Shown here piece by piece: positions 1-8,845 of a DNA stretch of 64,000 nucleotides. The translations under genes and the position numbers were made by a program. The DNA comes from Amycolatopsis sp. NBC_01480. Its GTDB lineage: Bacteria > Actinomycetota > Actinomycetes > Mycobacteriales > Pseudonocardiaceae. The notes under the pieces are model-generated. The model did no database searches. It saw nothing but the letters and a program-made list of their open reading frames with translations, and had not been told where the DNA came from. How positions within the stretch are numbered: position 1 is the stretch's first letter; every line of letters begins with the position of its first letter. The DNA lies in assembly GCF_036227205.1 (NCBI RefSeq), contig NZ_CP109442.1, positions 7,192,001 to 7,256,000 of the forward strand, given 5' to 3'.

Positions 1-390
1 CTTCGCGTCGAACGGCGTGCCGTCGGCGAACACGATGCCGGTGCGGACGCCGATGGTGACGGTGAGGCCGTCGGGGGAGACCGTCGGCAAGGTGGTCGCC
101 AGCTGCGGGACCACGTCGCCGGCCGAGTTCAGGTCGTAGAGCTTCTCGCAGATCGTGCTCATCACGTAGCGCGTGTAGAGCGAGCTGGACGTGGTCGGGT
201 CGAGGCGGTCGGGCTCCGCGGACAGGCCCATCACCAGCTCGCCCCCGTTCGTCACCCGCTGATCGCCGATCGGGGTGCCGAAGTCGTTGTGGTGCTCGCT
301 GCGACCGCTCACGTGCTGCACCGGCACACAGGCCGTCAGCGTCGCCGCCGCCAGCACGGCGAGGGCCGCGTAAAGGGACCGGGGGGACAT
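1..390 (-). CDS. ABC transporter substrate-binding lipoprotein, family 5 (N-terminal part)
   Basis: The gene runs off the left edge; only the first 130 codons are visible. The start has a lipoprotein signal peptide (MSPRSLYAALAVLAAATL) ending in a lipobox LTAC, so the mature protein would be lipid-anchored outside the membrane. The following GGELVMGLSAEPDRLDPT and the stretch reading LYDLNSAGDVVPQLATTLP are the usual N-terminal pattern of SBP_bac_5 (oligopeptide, dipeptide or nickel) binding proteins, which deliver substrate to an ABC permease. Substrate cannot be told from this fragment. The neighbouring gamma-glutamyltransferase suggests peptide or glutathione-type substrates, but that is inference only. 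Confidence 0.85.
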   Translation of the reverse strand, partial: MSPRSLYAALAVLAAATLTACVPVQHVSGRSEHHNDFGTPIGDQRVTNGGELVMGLSAEPDRLDPTTSSSLYTRYVMSTICEKLYDLNSAGDVVPQLATTLPTVSPDGLTVTIGVRTGIVFADGTPFDAK

Positions 391-433
391 GGCGAACAAA
401 CTACGGCGGTTTTTCCCCGACGTCGTTTCCCTG

Positions 434-470
434 GTGTTAATCCGTGTTAATATCGTTATGCATTAAAATG
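434..470 (-). promoter_or_regulatory. AT-rich promoter region with GTGTTAAT direct repeats
   Basis: In strongly GC-rich surroundings this stretch is markedly AT-rich. It carries two exact GTGTTAAT copies (434-441 and 444-451), 10 bp apart and so on the same helix face, followed by TATCGTTATGCATTAAAA. It lies just upstream of the binding-lipoprotein gene and is the likely promoter/operator for it. The regulator is unknown. Confidence 0.45.
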
Positions 471-475
471 GCAGG

Positions 476-511
476 AAAAACAGCGGACCGGCGATTTCGG
501 CCCGCTGTTTT
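476..511 (-). terminator. Rho-independent terminator of the gamma-glutamyltransferase gene
   Basis: Read on the minus strand, a perfect 10-bp stem (AAAACAGCGG at 477-486 pairing with CCGCTGTTTT at 502-511) with a partly paired 15-nt loop ends in a run of five T. It sits 16 bases beyond the stop codon of the gene, a classical intrinsic terminator and unusual here for having a real T tract. Confidence 0.8.
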
Positions 512-526
512 CCGGCGGTTCGGTCA

Positions 527-2311
527 TTATCTCCCAGCGGCGTATCCCTGCATTCCGCGGGGGTTCGCCGCGCCCGAGAGCACGCCGGTCTCCGGGTCGC
601 GCGCGACGGCGCACAACCGGCCTTCGGACCAGGGTTCTCCCACGGTGACCACGTGTCCGCGGTGCTCCAGGGAGGCGATCACGTCGGCGCCGAACCGCGA
701 TTCCACGGTCACGCTGCCGGGTTCCATCGTGCGCGGGTAGAACGAACTCGGGAAGCTGTCGGTGTGCCAGTTCGGCGCGTCGATCGCGCCTTGCAGGTCG
801 AGTCCGCCGCGCACATTTTCGCGCAGGGCGACGGCGAGCAGGAAATGCGTGCTCCACTGGTCCTGCTGATCGCCGCCGGGGGTGCCGAACGCCATTACCG
901 GGACGCCGTCGCGAAGGGCCAGTGAAGGCGTCAGCGTGGTGCGCGGGCGCTTTCCGGGGGCGAGCGAGTTGGGCAGGCCCGGGTCGAGCCAGGCCATCTG
1001 CAGCCGGGTGCCGAGCGGGAAGCCGAGGCCCGGGATCACCGGGTTGGACTGCAGCCAGCCGCCACTGGGCGTCGCCGCGATCATGTTGCCCCACCGGTCG
1101 ACCACGTCGACGTGGCAGGTGTCACCGCGCGTCGCGCCGTCCTTGGCGACGGTCGGCTCGCCCGCGCCCACCGGCGTCACGACCGCGCCGCCGGCCCCGA
1201 CGTACTCGACGTGCCGGGCCAGCCGCGGCTCCCGGCCGTCCGGACGTCCCGGGCGCAGCTCGTGCGAGGCCTGGTCGCCGATCAGCCGGCGGCGGATTTC
1301 GTTGTACTGCGGGGAAAGCAGGGTCTCCAGCGAGACGTCCGAGCTGTCGCCGTACCACGCTTCGCGGTCGGCCATCACGAGCTTCGTGCCCTCGATGAGC
1401 GTGTGGTAGTAGTCCGGCGTGGCGTAGTCCAGCTCTTCGGGCAGGAGCGCGAGCTGTTGCAGGAGCACGGGACCTTGGCTCCACAGGCCCGCTTTCGCGA
1501 TGGTCCAGCCGTTCCAGGTGTGCGTGACCGGGTCCTCGTACACCGCCTCGTAGGTGGCCAGGTCCTGGCCGGTGAGGGTGCCGGCGTGCCGCTCGCCGGA
1601 GGTGTCCATGGTGGGCCGCGCGGAGAACTCGGCGATGGCCTCGCCGATGAAGCCCTCGCGCCAGACCTTGCGCGCGGCGTCGATCTGCGTCTCGCGGCCC
1701 GGGCCTGCGGCCTCGGCCTCGGCGAGCACCCGGCGCCAGGTGCCGGCGAGCGCGGGGTTCTTGAGCAGCGCGCCCGCCGCCGGCGCCTTGCCGTCGCGCA
1801 GGTAGACCTCGGCCGAGCTGGTCCACTCGGTCTCGAACAGCTCGCGCACGGTCTCGACGGTGGCGCCGACGCGGTCGACCGCGGGATGCCCGTTCGCGGC
1901 GTACCCGATCGCGTAGCCGAGGACGGTGCGCAGGGGCTTGGTGCCGTGGTCGCGCAGCAGGAGCAGCCAGGCGTCGAACGCGCCCGGGATCGCGGCGGCC
2001 AGCGGGCCGGTGCCGGGGACCAGGTCCAGCCCGAGCGAGGTGTAGTGCTCGATGGTCGCCCCGGCGGGCGCGGGCCCCTGTCCACAGAGGACCTTCGGCG
2101 CGCCGCCCGCGGGGGCGACGATCATCGGCACGTCGCCGCCCGGCCCGTTCAGGTGCGGCTCGACCACGTGCAGCACGAAGGCGGCGGCGGTGGCCGCGTC
2201 GTAGGCGTTGCCGCCGTCCTCGAGGACCGCCATCGCGGCGGCGGAGGCGAGCCAGTGGGTGGACGAGACCATGCCGAAGGTGCCCTGCAGGGTGGGACGC
2301 GTCTGGAACAT
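527..2311 (-). CDS. ggt: gamma-glutamyltransferase family protein
   Basis: Ntn-hydrolase fold enzyme of the gamma-glutamyltranspeptidase family (594 residues), which cleaves or transfers gamma-glutamyl groups from glutathione-like or gamma-glutamyl amide substrates. The N-terminal VSSTHWLASAAAMAVLEDGG and DAATAAAF..VEPHLNGPGGD segments are typical of the large subunit. The self-cleavage/nucleophile Thr398 is in GDTCHVDVVDRWGN (family form TTH-x-SVVD). No clear signal peptide is seen, so a cytoplasmic location is possible. The start at 2311 is chosen because GAGGA lies about 8 bases upstream; an upstream in-frame extension would run into the LysR promoter. Divergent from the LysR gene, its likely regulator. 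Confidence 0.9.
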   Translation of the reverse strand: MFQTRPTLQGTFGMVSSTHWLASAAAMAVLEDGGNAYDAATAAAFVLHVVEPHLNGPGGDVPMIVAPAGGAPKVLCGQGPAPAGATIEHYTSLGLDLVPGTGPLAAAIPGAFDAWLLLLRDHGTKPLRTVLGYAIGYAANGHPAVDRVGATVETVRELFETEWTSSAEVYLRDGKAPAAGALLKNPALAGTWRRVLAEAEAAGPGRETQIDAARKVWREGFIGEAIAEFSARPTMDTSGERHAGTLTGQDLATYEAVYEDPVTHTWNGWTIAKAGLWSQGPVLLQQLALLPEELDYATPDYYHTLIEGTKLVMADREAWYGDSSDVSLETLLSPQYNEIRRRLIGDQASHELRPGRPDGREPRLARHVEYVGAGGAVVTPVGAGEPTVAKDGATRGDTCHVDVVDRWGNMIAATPSGGWLQSNPVIPGLGFPLGTRLQMAWLDPGLPNSLAPGKRPRTTLTPSLALRDGVPVMAFGTPGGDQQDQWSTHFLLAVALRENVRGGLDLQGAIDAPNWHTDSFPSSFYPRTMEPGSVTVESRFGADVIASLEHRGHVVTVGEPWSEGRLCAVARDPETGVLSGAANPRGMQGYAAGR

Positions 2312-2369
2312 GCCTGCATCCTCGCGCGCGAGGTGGGTGTACGTCCAAGACATGTGGGACACCATTCCG

Positions 2370-2384
2370 ATAGCGTCATGCTAT
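2370..2384 (+). promoter_or_regulatory. LysR-type box overlapping the lysR start codon
   Basis: ATAGC-gtcat-GCTAT is a perfect dyad that also fits the LysR T-N11-A rule (T2371 to A2383). Its right arm includes the ATG of the LysR gene and it lies between the divergent ggt and lysR genes. No Shine-Dalgarno is seen before that ATG, so the message may be leaderless and the site an autorepression operator. Confidence 0.5.
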
Positions 2385-3273
2385 GGAACGCCGCCAGCTG
2401 GAGTACTTCGTCGCGATCGTCGAGCACGGCGGCTTCACCCACGCCGCGAAGGCATTGCGGGTGGCGCAACCCTCCTTGTCGCGCGCAATCGCCAAGCTGG
2501 AGCACGAACTGGACGTCGAGCTGTTTCACCGGGTCGGCCGCAACGCGGTGCTCTCCAGCGCCGGCCAGCTCATGGCCGACCGGGCCCGCCTGGTCCTACG
2601 CGACCTCGACGCGATGCGCGCCGCGGCCCGCGCAGTCGGCGACGGCCTGGTCGGCCGCGTCGACGTCGCCGCCACCTCGTCCTCGGCACTGGAACCAGTG
2701 ATCAGCATCATCGCCGAACTGCGCGAACGCCATCCGGGGGTACTGGTGAGCACGTCTTCGGCGCTGTCCGCGGCGGAGGTGGTGGCGATGGTGCTGCAGG
2801 GCCGGTGTGAGGCTGGGGTTTGCGGGAGTGCTGAGCGGCCTTCTGGGCAGGGGCTGGTGGCGCACCATTTGCGGGATGAGGAGTTTCTGCTGGTCGCGCC
2901 GCCGGGGACGAGCCTCGGCGGAGGTGCCTCGGATGGCACTGTGGGGTGGCAAGATCTCGAGGGCATGCGGTTCGTGGTGACCAAACCGGCCACCGCGGTA
3001 CGCGCGTTGTTCGACCGCCTGGCCGCGAGTGTCAGCGAAGTGTCCATCGCTGCCGAGGTGGGGGACCGCAGTGTGGTCCTGCCGATGGTCCTGCGCGGCA
3101 TCGGCGCCGGCCTGATGCCGGACGGCTGGGCGGACCTGGCCCGCCGGGCAGGCGCCGAGGTCCACCGTTTCTCCCCGCCGGAACGGCTGCCGCAGTGGCT
3201 CGTGCACCGCTCCGGCCCGATCACCGCGGCGACCCAGGCCTTCCTGGACACCACCCTGGCCCGGCCTGCCTGA
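2383..3273 (+). CDS. LysR family transcriptional regulator
   Basis: 296 residues. The winged HTH is at the N terminus (MERRQLEYFVAIVEHGGFTHAAKALRVAQPSLSRAIAKLE, residues 1-40), followed by the linker helix and a periplasmic-binding-like effector domain from about residue 90 to the end. It is divergent from gamma-glutamyltransferase with 71 bp between starts, the standard LysR layout, so it probably controls that gene in response to a small-molecule inducer. Codons at 2780-2890 end in T or G more often than the rest of the gene. The downstream end is followed directly by the left end of an insertion sequence, which does not interrupt the gene. Confidence 0.92.
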   Translation: MERRQLEYFVAIVEHGGFTHAAKALRVAQPSLSRAIAKLEHELDVELFHRVGRNAVLSSAGQLMADRARLVLRDLDAMRAAARAVGDGLVGRVDVAATSSSALEPVISIIAELRERHPGVLVSTSSALSAAEVVAMVLQGRCEAGVCGSAERPSGQGLVAHHLRDEEFLLVAPPGTSLGGGASDGTVGWQDLEGMRFVVTKPATAVRALFDRLAASVSEVSIAAEVGDRSVVLPMVLRGIGAGLMPDGWADLARRAGAEVHRFSPPERLPQWLVHRSGPITAATQAFLDTTLARPA

Positions 3274-3302
3274 CCACCCGGCCGCTCCCGCCGGGCCCAA
3301 CG

Positions 3303-3327
3303 TGAGGTTCCCCCTGGGCGGTGGACA
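3303..3327 (+). repeat. IS left terminal inverted repeat
   Basis: 25 bp, matching the reverse complement of 4613-4637 except for a few internal positions. It begins TGAGGTTCCCCC. Confidence 0.85.
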
Positions 3328-3360
3328 CCGAGCTAGCAGGACTGCGGTCCTGCTGGAAGG

Positions 3361-3693
3361 ATGTCCGTTATGCCTCCTCGTAAGCGTCGGTCGTACACGG
3401 CCGAGTACAAGATTGAGGCTGCGCATCGTGTGATCGACTCCGACCGCACGATCGCCGAGGTTGCCCGTGAGCTGGGGATCGATCCGGGGATGTTCAGTGT
3501 CTGGGTCAAAGACGAACGGCGGAGGATCGCCGCCGCCGGGGTCCACGGCGAGAAACCCCTGGAAGCTGCAGAGCAAGCCGAACTGCTGCGATTGCGCAGG
3601 CAGGTGGCCGAGCTGGAGAAGGACAACGCGTTCTTGGTAAAAGCGTCGGCGTACTTTGCCGCGATGCAGAAGAACCCGCGAGGTTCGATCTGA
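3361..3693 (+). CDS. IS3-family transposase OrfA (DNA-binding subunit)
   Basis: 110 residues. An N-terminal HTH (about residues 10-50, KRRSYTAEYKIEAAHRVID and TIAEVARELGID) is followed by a leucine-zipper-like coiled coil (about 65-95, LLRLRRQVAELEKDNAFL), as in IS3/IS911 OrfA proteins. It binds the element's inverted repeats and partners with OrfB. Its TGA overlaps the ATG of orfB by one base (TGATG), so orfB could be made by re-initiation. No slippery heptamer of the kind used for a fused OrfAB is obvious at the junction. Confidence 0.9.
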   Translation: MSVMPPRKRRSYTAEYKIEAAHRVIDSDRTIAEVARELGIDPGMFSVWVKDERRRIAAAGVHGEKPLEAAEQAELLRLRRQVAELEKDNAFLVKASAYFAAMQKNPRGSI

Positions 3694-4607
3694 TGGCGAA
3701 GTACGCCGGCCCCGACGAGCCCGCCGGCTCCACACCACCCGAGGGCACACGGTTCTCTGTCCTGCGCATGGCGCGGCTGCTCGGTGTCTCGACGTCCGGC
3801 TACTACGCGTACATGAAACGTTCCGCAGCAACGATGTTGACGCCCCGGCGGCAGCGCCGCGCTGATCTGGCGGTGAAGATCCTCGACGTACACACCGAGT
3901 CCGACGGTACCTACGGGTCCCCGCGGATCACCGCCGAACTACGGGCACGCGGTGAAACAGTGAACGAGAAAACCGTCGCGGCAATCATGGCCGGAATCGG
4001 GATCGAGGGCATCAGTCCCCGCACCTTCAAAGTCCGCACCACGGTGGTTGACCCGGCGGCGTCGTTTCCGCCGGATCTGGTGCGACGCAACTTCGACCAG
4101 GGCAAGCTCGACGCGGTCTGGCTGACCGACATCACCTACCTCACCTGCGGTGAGGGTGATCTGTACTTGTGCGCGATCCGCGACGGGCATTCCCGCCGCG
4201 TGCTCGGGCACATCGTCGCCGACCATATCGGTGCTGACATGGTCTGTGAGGCCATCGACGCGGCGGTGGCCTGCCGCAGCCGCGGTGTCGCCGGCACAGT
4301 GCTGCATTCCGATCGCGGTGGGGAATTCACGGCCGGGTTGACGGCGCGAGCCTGCGACCGGTACGGGTTGAAACGGTCGATGGGTGAGACCGGTATCTGC
4401 TGGGACAACAGCCCCGCGGAATCGTTCTGGTCAACGTTCAAGCACGAGTACTTTTACCGCCACACGTTCACAGTCAAGGCAGAACTTGTTGCTGCAGTTG
4501 ACAAGTGGATCGGTCGGTACAACAATGAGAGGCGTCACTCGGCTATCGGGATGCTCAATCCTGTGTGCTACGAACAGTCCCTGACAGGCGCAGCGAAAGC
4601 TGCTTGA
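3693..4607 (+). CDS. IS3-family transposase OrfB (DDE integrase domain)
   Basis: 304 residues. An N-terminal HTH_21-like region is followed by an rve integrase core. The catalytic triad is visible as D146 (DAVWLTDITYL), D207 (LHSDRGGEF) and E243 (PAESFWSTFKHE); the D-E spacing of 35 residues gives the DD(35)E signature. The C-terminal RYNNERRHSAIGMLNP is the standard ending of IS3 OrfB. All catalytic residues are present and the frame is open, so the protein looks functional. Confidence 0.95.
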   Translation: MAKYAGPDEPAGSTPPEGTRFSVLRMARLLGVSTSGYYAYMKRSAATMLTPRRQRRADLAVKILDVHTESDGTYGSPRITAELRARGETVNEKTVAAIMAGIGIEGISPRTFKVRTTVVDPAASFPPDLVRRNFDQGKLDAVWLTDITYLTCGEGDLYLCAIRDGHSRRVLGHIVADHIGADMVCEAIDAAVACRSRGVAGTVLHSDRGGEFTAGLTARACDRYGLKRSMGETGICWDNSPAESFWSTFKHEYFYRHTFTVKAELVAAVDKWIGRYNNERRHSAIGMLNPVCYEQSLTGAAKAA

Positions 4608-4612
4608 AGACC

Positions 4613-4637
4613 TGTCCACTGTTCGGGGGGAACCTCA
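4613..4637 (+). repeat. IS right terminal inverted repeat
   Basis: 25 bp ending GGGGGGAACCTCA. It starts five bases after the orfB stop codon and pairs with 3303-3327. Confidence 0.85.
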
Positions 4638-4651
4638 CCGCCCGAGTCTCG

Positions 4652-4710
4652 GATGCTCTGAAGGCCACCTTGAGGGCATCTGCGTCTCTGAAGGTGGCCT
4701 TCAGAGCATC
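4652..4710. repeat. Long perfect inverted repeat (20-bp arms, 19-nt loop)
   Basis: Arm GATGCTCTGAAGGCCACCTT at 4652-4671 is exactly complementary to 4691-4710. It lies 14 bp beyond the IS right end, in the 323-bp stretch without a gene (4608-4930) before the protease. The rest of that stretch (4711-4915) shows nothing beyond the protease promoter region. There is no T tract. It belongs to the same structural class as hairpins at 35969, 50268, 56585 and 60314, and probably marks the original 3' end of the LysR transcription unit, displaced by the insertion. Confidence 0.8.
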
Positions 4711-4930
4711 ACCGCGAACCCAACAGGGTGTCCTGACACTGTGGACGGTACCGCCGTTCAGCCGAGCCACCACGAAAACCACAGCCCCCATCGGCTTACG
4801 ACGGAAGTCGCGTTCTTCCTTTACCGACCATCGTCGGGTACCGGGTAATCACTCACAGCCGTGAAAGTGGGCGCGTCCTTCACTGTCCCCGTCGCCGCGT
4901 GGCCTGGCCCGCGGTTGGAGGTAGATCCCA

Positions 4931-5632
4931 GTGCGTAAAGCCCGTGTCGCCGCGGTTCTGTCCGGAGTGGCCCTGTTCTCGCTGGCCGCGGCCGGGACCT
5001 CGGCCGCCGCCCAGCCGCGCATCATCGACGGCGGCAACGCCGACTCGCTGCACGGTGCCGCCCGGATGTTCGCCGGTGGCCAGGAACTCTGCTCGGCGAC
5101 GATCATCGCGCCGGACTGGATCCTCACCGCGCGCCACTGCACCCAGGGCGCCGGCGGCCAGCAGATCAGCTTCCACATCGGCAGCCTCGACCAGACCCAG
5201 GGCACCTCGGTGAACGCGACCGAGGTGCACGAGTCGACCGACGCGGACATCTCGCTGGTGAAGATCGACCAGCAGGTGCAGACCGACTACGCGCCGCTGG
5301 GCAGCGAGGGCGACGTCAAGGTCGGCGACGAGGCCCAGGTCTACGGCTGGGGCGCGACCTGCACGGACAAGCCGGAGATCGAGTGCCAGTCGCAGCAGCT
5401 GAAGGTGGCCAAGGTGAACGTCACCTCCATCGACTGCCCCGACGGCGCGGCCGGCACCTCGGTCTGCGCGAACCGCGGCGACGGCATCACCGCCGGCGGT
5501 GACTCCGGCGGTCCCATGTACGCCAACGGAAAGCAGGTCGGCGTCGCCTCGACGAGCGACCGCCAGTCCTACACCGCCTACATCAACGTCACGCTCTACC
5601 GCGACTGGATCTCCTCCGTCGCGGGCGTCTGA
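4931..5632 (+). CDS. Secreted trypsin-like serine protease (S1 family)
   Basis: 233 residues with a Sec signal peptide (about 1-27, cleavage near GTSAAAQ) and probably a short propeptide, since RIIDGG (residues 30-35) matches the new N terminus of trypsins. The triad is H69 (ILTARHC), D106 (DADISLVK) and S192 (GDSGGP). Cysteines around the His and Ser sites suggest disulfides. The GTG start at 4931 has GGAGGT 8 bases upstream. Extracellular protein digestion is the expected role. It is a single-gene unit with its own terminator. Confidence 0.94.
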   Translation: MRKARVAAVLSGVALFSLAAAGTSAAAQPRIIDGGNADSLHGAARMFAGGQELCSATIIAPDWILTARHCTQGAGGQQISFHIGSLDQTQGTSVNATEVHESTDADISLVKIDQQVQTDYAPLGSEGDVKVGDEAQVYGWGATCTDKPEIECQSQQLKVAKVNVTSIDCPDGAAGTSVCANRGDGITAGGDSGGPMYANGKQVGVASTSDRQSYTAYINVTLYRDWISSVAGV

Positions 5633-5645
5633 GTCACTTTTTCCA

Positions 5646-5676
5646 GTGCCGGCGCCGGTTTTTCCGGCGCCGGCAC
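5646..5676 (+). terminator. Terminator hairpin after the protease gene
   Basis: A perfect 13-bp stem (GTGCCGGCGCCGG at 5646-5658 with its complement at 5664-5676) and a TTTTT loop, 13 bases after the stop. Only weak T-richness follows (CTCCTTTTG). Confidence 0.8.
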
Positions 5677-5755
5677 CGGCGTGTCTCCTTTTGTCGGACC
5701 CCTCCGCTACGGTCATGCGGACCGAACGAGTCGATCTTGAGGAGGACCGGGAAAC

Positions 5756-6148
5756 GTGACCGAACCCGCCGTCCCGCTGCGCGTGCTGTTCTGCATCGGG
5801 GTCAACCAGAACTTCTTCGACCTGCCCACCGACGGGATCGGCGTCGTGTGGCAGGCCTTCTCCGCCATGCTGCGCGACCTCGCCGCGCTGGACGGGGTCA
5901 CGGTGCTCGGCACGATCGACGACGACCAGCACATGGTCGGCCCGTCCGCGGCCTGGCCGTGGACCTGTTACGTGCTGGCCGACGTCGCCGACCAGCCGGC
6001 CGTCGTGCGGGCGTGCAACCTGTTCCGCACCACCCCGGTCGGCGAGCACGCGCTCTGGCGGTACATGCGGATCGAGGCGCGGATGGGCCGCGAGCTGACC
6101 ATCCCGGCCGCCGTCACCCTGCCGGACGCCGCGGCGGGTGACCGGTGA
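5756..6148 (+). CDS. IacB-like conserved protein
   Basis: 130 residues, no signal or membrane segment. Conserved-looking blocks are RVLFCIGVNQNFFDLP, IDDDQHMVGPSAAWPWTCY and CNLFRTTPVGEHALWRYMRIEARMGRELTIP. These resemble, from memory, the small IacB protein of indole-3-acetate catabolism (iac) clusters, whose biochemical role is unsettled. It is translationally coupled to the following SDR (4-bp GTGA overlap), and iac clusters also contain an SDR (IacE), which supports the call. The other iac genes (flavin hydroxylase, dioxygenase) are not here, so the substrate may differ. Confidence 0.5.
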   Translation: MTEPAVPLRVLFCIGVNQNFFDLPTDGIGVVWQAFSAMLRDLAALDGVTVLGTIDDDQHMVGPSAAWPWTCYVLADVADQPAVVRACNLFRTTPVGEHALWRYMRIEARMGRELTIPAAVTLPDAAAGDR

Positions 6149-6891
6149 CGGCGTCGCGGGTCGCGGTCGTGACGGGCGCCGCGCGCGGGCTCGGCCGCGT
6201 GATCGCCGGGCGGCTGCACGAGCAGGGCTACCGCGTCGTGCTGACCGACCGGGCGGAAGAGGCGGTGCGCGAGGCCGCGAACGAGCTCGACCCCGACGGC
6301 ACGACCGCGCTGGCACTCCCGCTCGACGTGCGCGACAAGGCGGCGTTCGAGCGTGCCCGGGATGAGGCGGACCGTCGCTGGGGCCGGATCGACGTGCTGG
6401 TCAACAACGCGGGAATGTCCACAGTGGAGCCACTGATGGAGATCAGCCCGGAGAGCTTCTCCGCGGTGGTGTCGGCCAACCTCGACGGGGCGTTCCTCGG
6501 CAGCCAGGTCTTCGGCGCCTATTTCGCCGAACGGGGTGCCGGCCGCATCGTCAACGTCGCCTCGCTGGCCGGGCAGAACGGCGGGACCGCCACCGGCGCG
6601 CACTACGCCGCGGCCAAAGGCGGAGTGGCCACGCTGACCAAGGTGTTCGCGCGCGAGCTGGCCGGCCGCGGGGTCACGGTGAACGCCGTGTCGCCCGGCC
6701 CGCTCGACCTGCCGGTGGTGCACGAGTCCGTGCCCGCGGACCGGCTCGCGGAGATCAAACGCTCGATTCCCGTCGGCACGCTGGGCTCGCCGCTGTTCGT
6801 GGCCGACATGGTGGCGCTGCTCGCGGCGGAGCACGCCGGCTTCGTGACCGGCGCCTGCTGGGACGTCAACGGTGGCCTGTACCCGCGCTGA
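6145..6891 (+). CDS. Short-chain dehydrogenase/reductase
   Basis: 248 residues, classical SDR. The nucleotide-binding motif is TGAARGLG (10-17), with NNAG at 87-90, catalytic S140, Y154 and K158 (HYAAAKGG), and a C-terminal WDVNGGLYPR. It oxidises or reduces a hydroxyl/ketone with NAD(P). The start overlaps the stop of the IacB-like gene, so the two are co-translated and probably act on the same substrate. The Asp after beta-strand 2 (VVLTDR) suggests NAD(H) preference. Substrate unknown. Confidence 0.9.
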   Translation: MTASRVAVVTGAARGLGRVIAGRLHEQGYRVVLTDRAEEAVREAANELDPDGTTALALPLDVRDKAAFERARDEADRRWGRIDVLVNNAGMSTVEPLMEISPESFSAVVSANLDGAFLGSQVFGAYFAERGAGRIVNVASLAGQNGGTATGAHYAAAKGGVATLTKVFARELAGRGVTVNAVSPGPLDLPVVHESVPADRLAEIKRSIPVGTLGSPLFVADMVALLAAEHAGFVTGACWDVNGGLYPR

Positions 6892-6943
6892 CGTCCTCGC
6901 CTGCGGCCGGTGGCGGGGTATTCTGGCTTGCGGGTGAGCGTCA

Positions 6944-7270
6944 TTGAAGGACGAGCATCGGCCTGACGACGGGTCGGTAGAGGTGCCGAACTTCCGGGGG
7001 CGGCAGGCCCTCGACGCGTGGCTTTCCGGCCACGACGCGGGATTGTTGTTGCAGGGCCCCGATCCCGACAGTCCCCACGCGGTGTTGAACGGGGTCGTGG
7101 TGGCGCAGCTGCCCGCCGCGGGCGCCCGCCTTTCCCGCTGGGACCCGGTGACAGTCTGGGTCACCGACGCCGGCGACCCAGCCGGCGTCCGCGAACCCCG
7201 CCGTCCCCTCCCGGACCTCTGGGAGAACACCGCAGCCCGCGAACCAGACGAGGACCTGGACGAGGCCTGA
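6944..7270 (+). CDS. Small PASTA-like domain protein
   Basis: 108 residues. Residues about 14-73 (VEVPNFRGRQALDAWL ... AGLLLQ ... VVVAQLPAAGARLSRWDPVTVWV) follow the PASTA pattern (VPxxxGxxxxxAxxxLxxAGL ... QxPxAGxxVxxGxxVxxxV). The rest is charged and Pro-rich, ending in DEDLDEA. No signal peptide or membrane segment. The TTG start at 6944 is uncertain; a GTG 39 bases downstream is also possible and neither has a strong ribosome site. PASTA domains normally bind peptidoglycan outside the cell, so a soluble lone copy is odd. Confidence 0.55.
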   Translation: MKDEHRPDDGSVEVPNFRGRQALDAWLSGHDAGLLLQGPDPDSPHAVLNGVVVAQLPAAGARLSRWDPVTVWVTDAGDPAGVREPRRPLPDLWENTAAREPDEDLDEA

Positions 7271-7312
7271 GCCGGGAGTTCCGGCCCGCGGTGATCCTTG
7301 TGTCAGGCAGGG

Positions 7313-8845
<1,533 letters not shown>

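Larger units (their letters stand above)
3302..4638 (+). mobile_element. IS3-family insertion sequence, complete
   Basis: A 1.34-kb element carrying orfA and orfB, bounded by imperfect terminal inverted repeats. The left end is TGAGGTTCCCCCTGGGCGG at 3303-3321, continuing to 3327; the right end at 4613-4637 is its reverse complement with a few mismatches, and one further base pairs outside. Termini starting TG and ending CA are typical of IS3. The bases flanking the ends (ACG on the left, CCG on the right) do not give a convincing 3-4 bp target duplication, so the insertion may be old or its flank rearranged. Both ORFs look intact, so the element could still be active. Confidence 0.9.
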
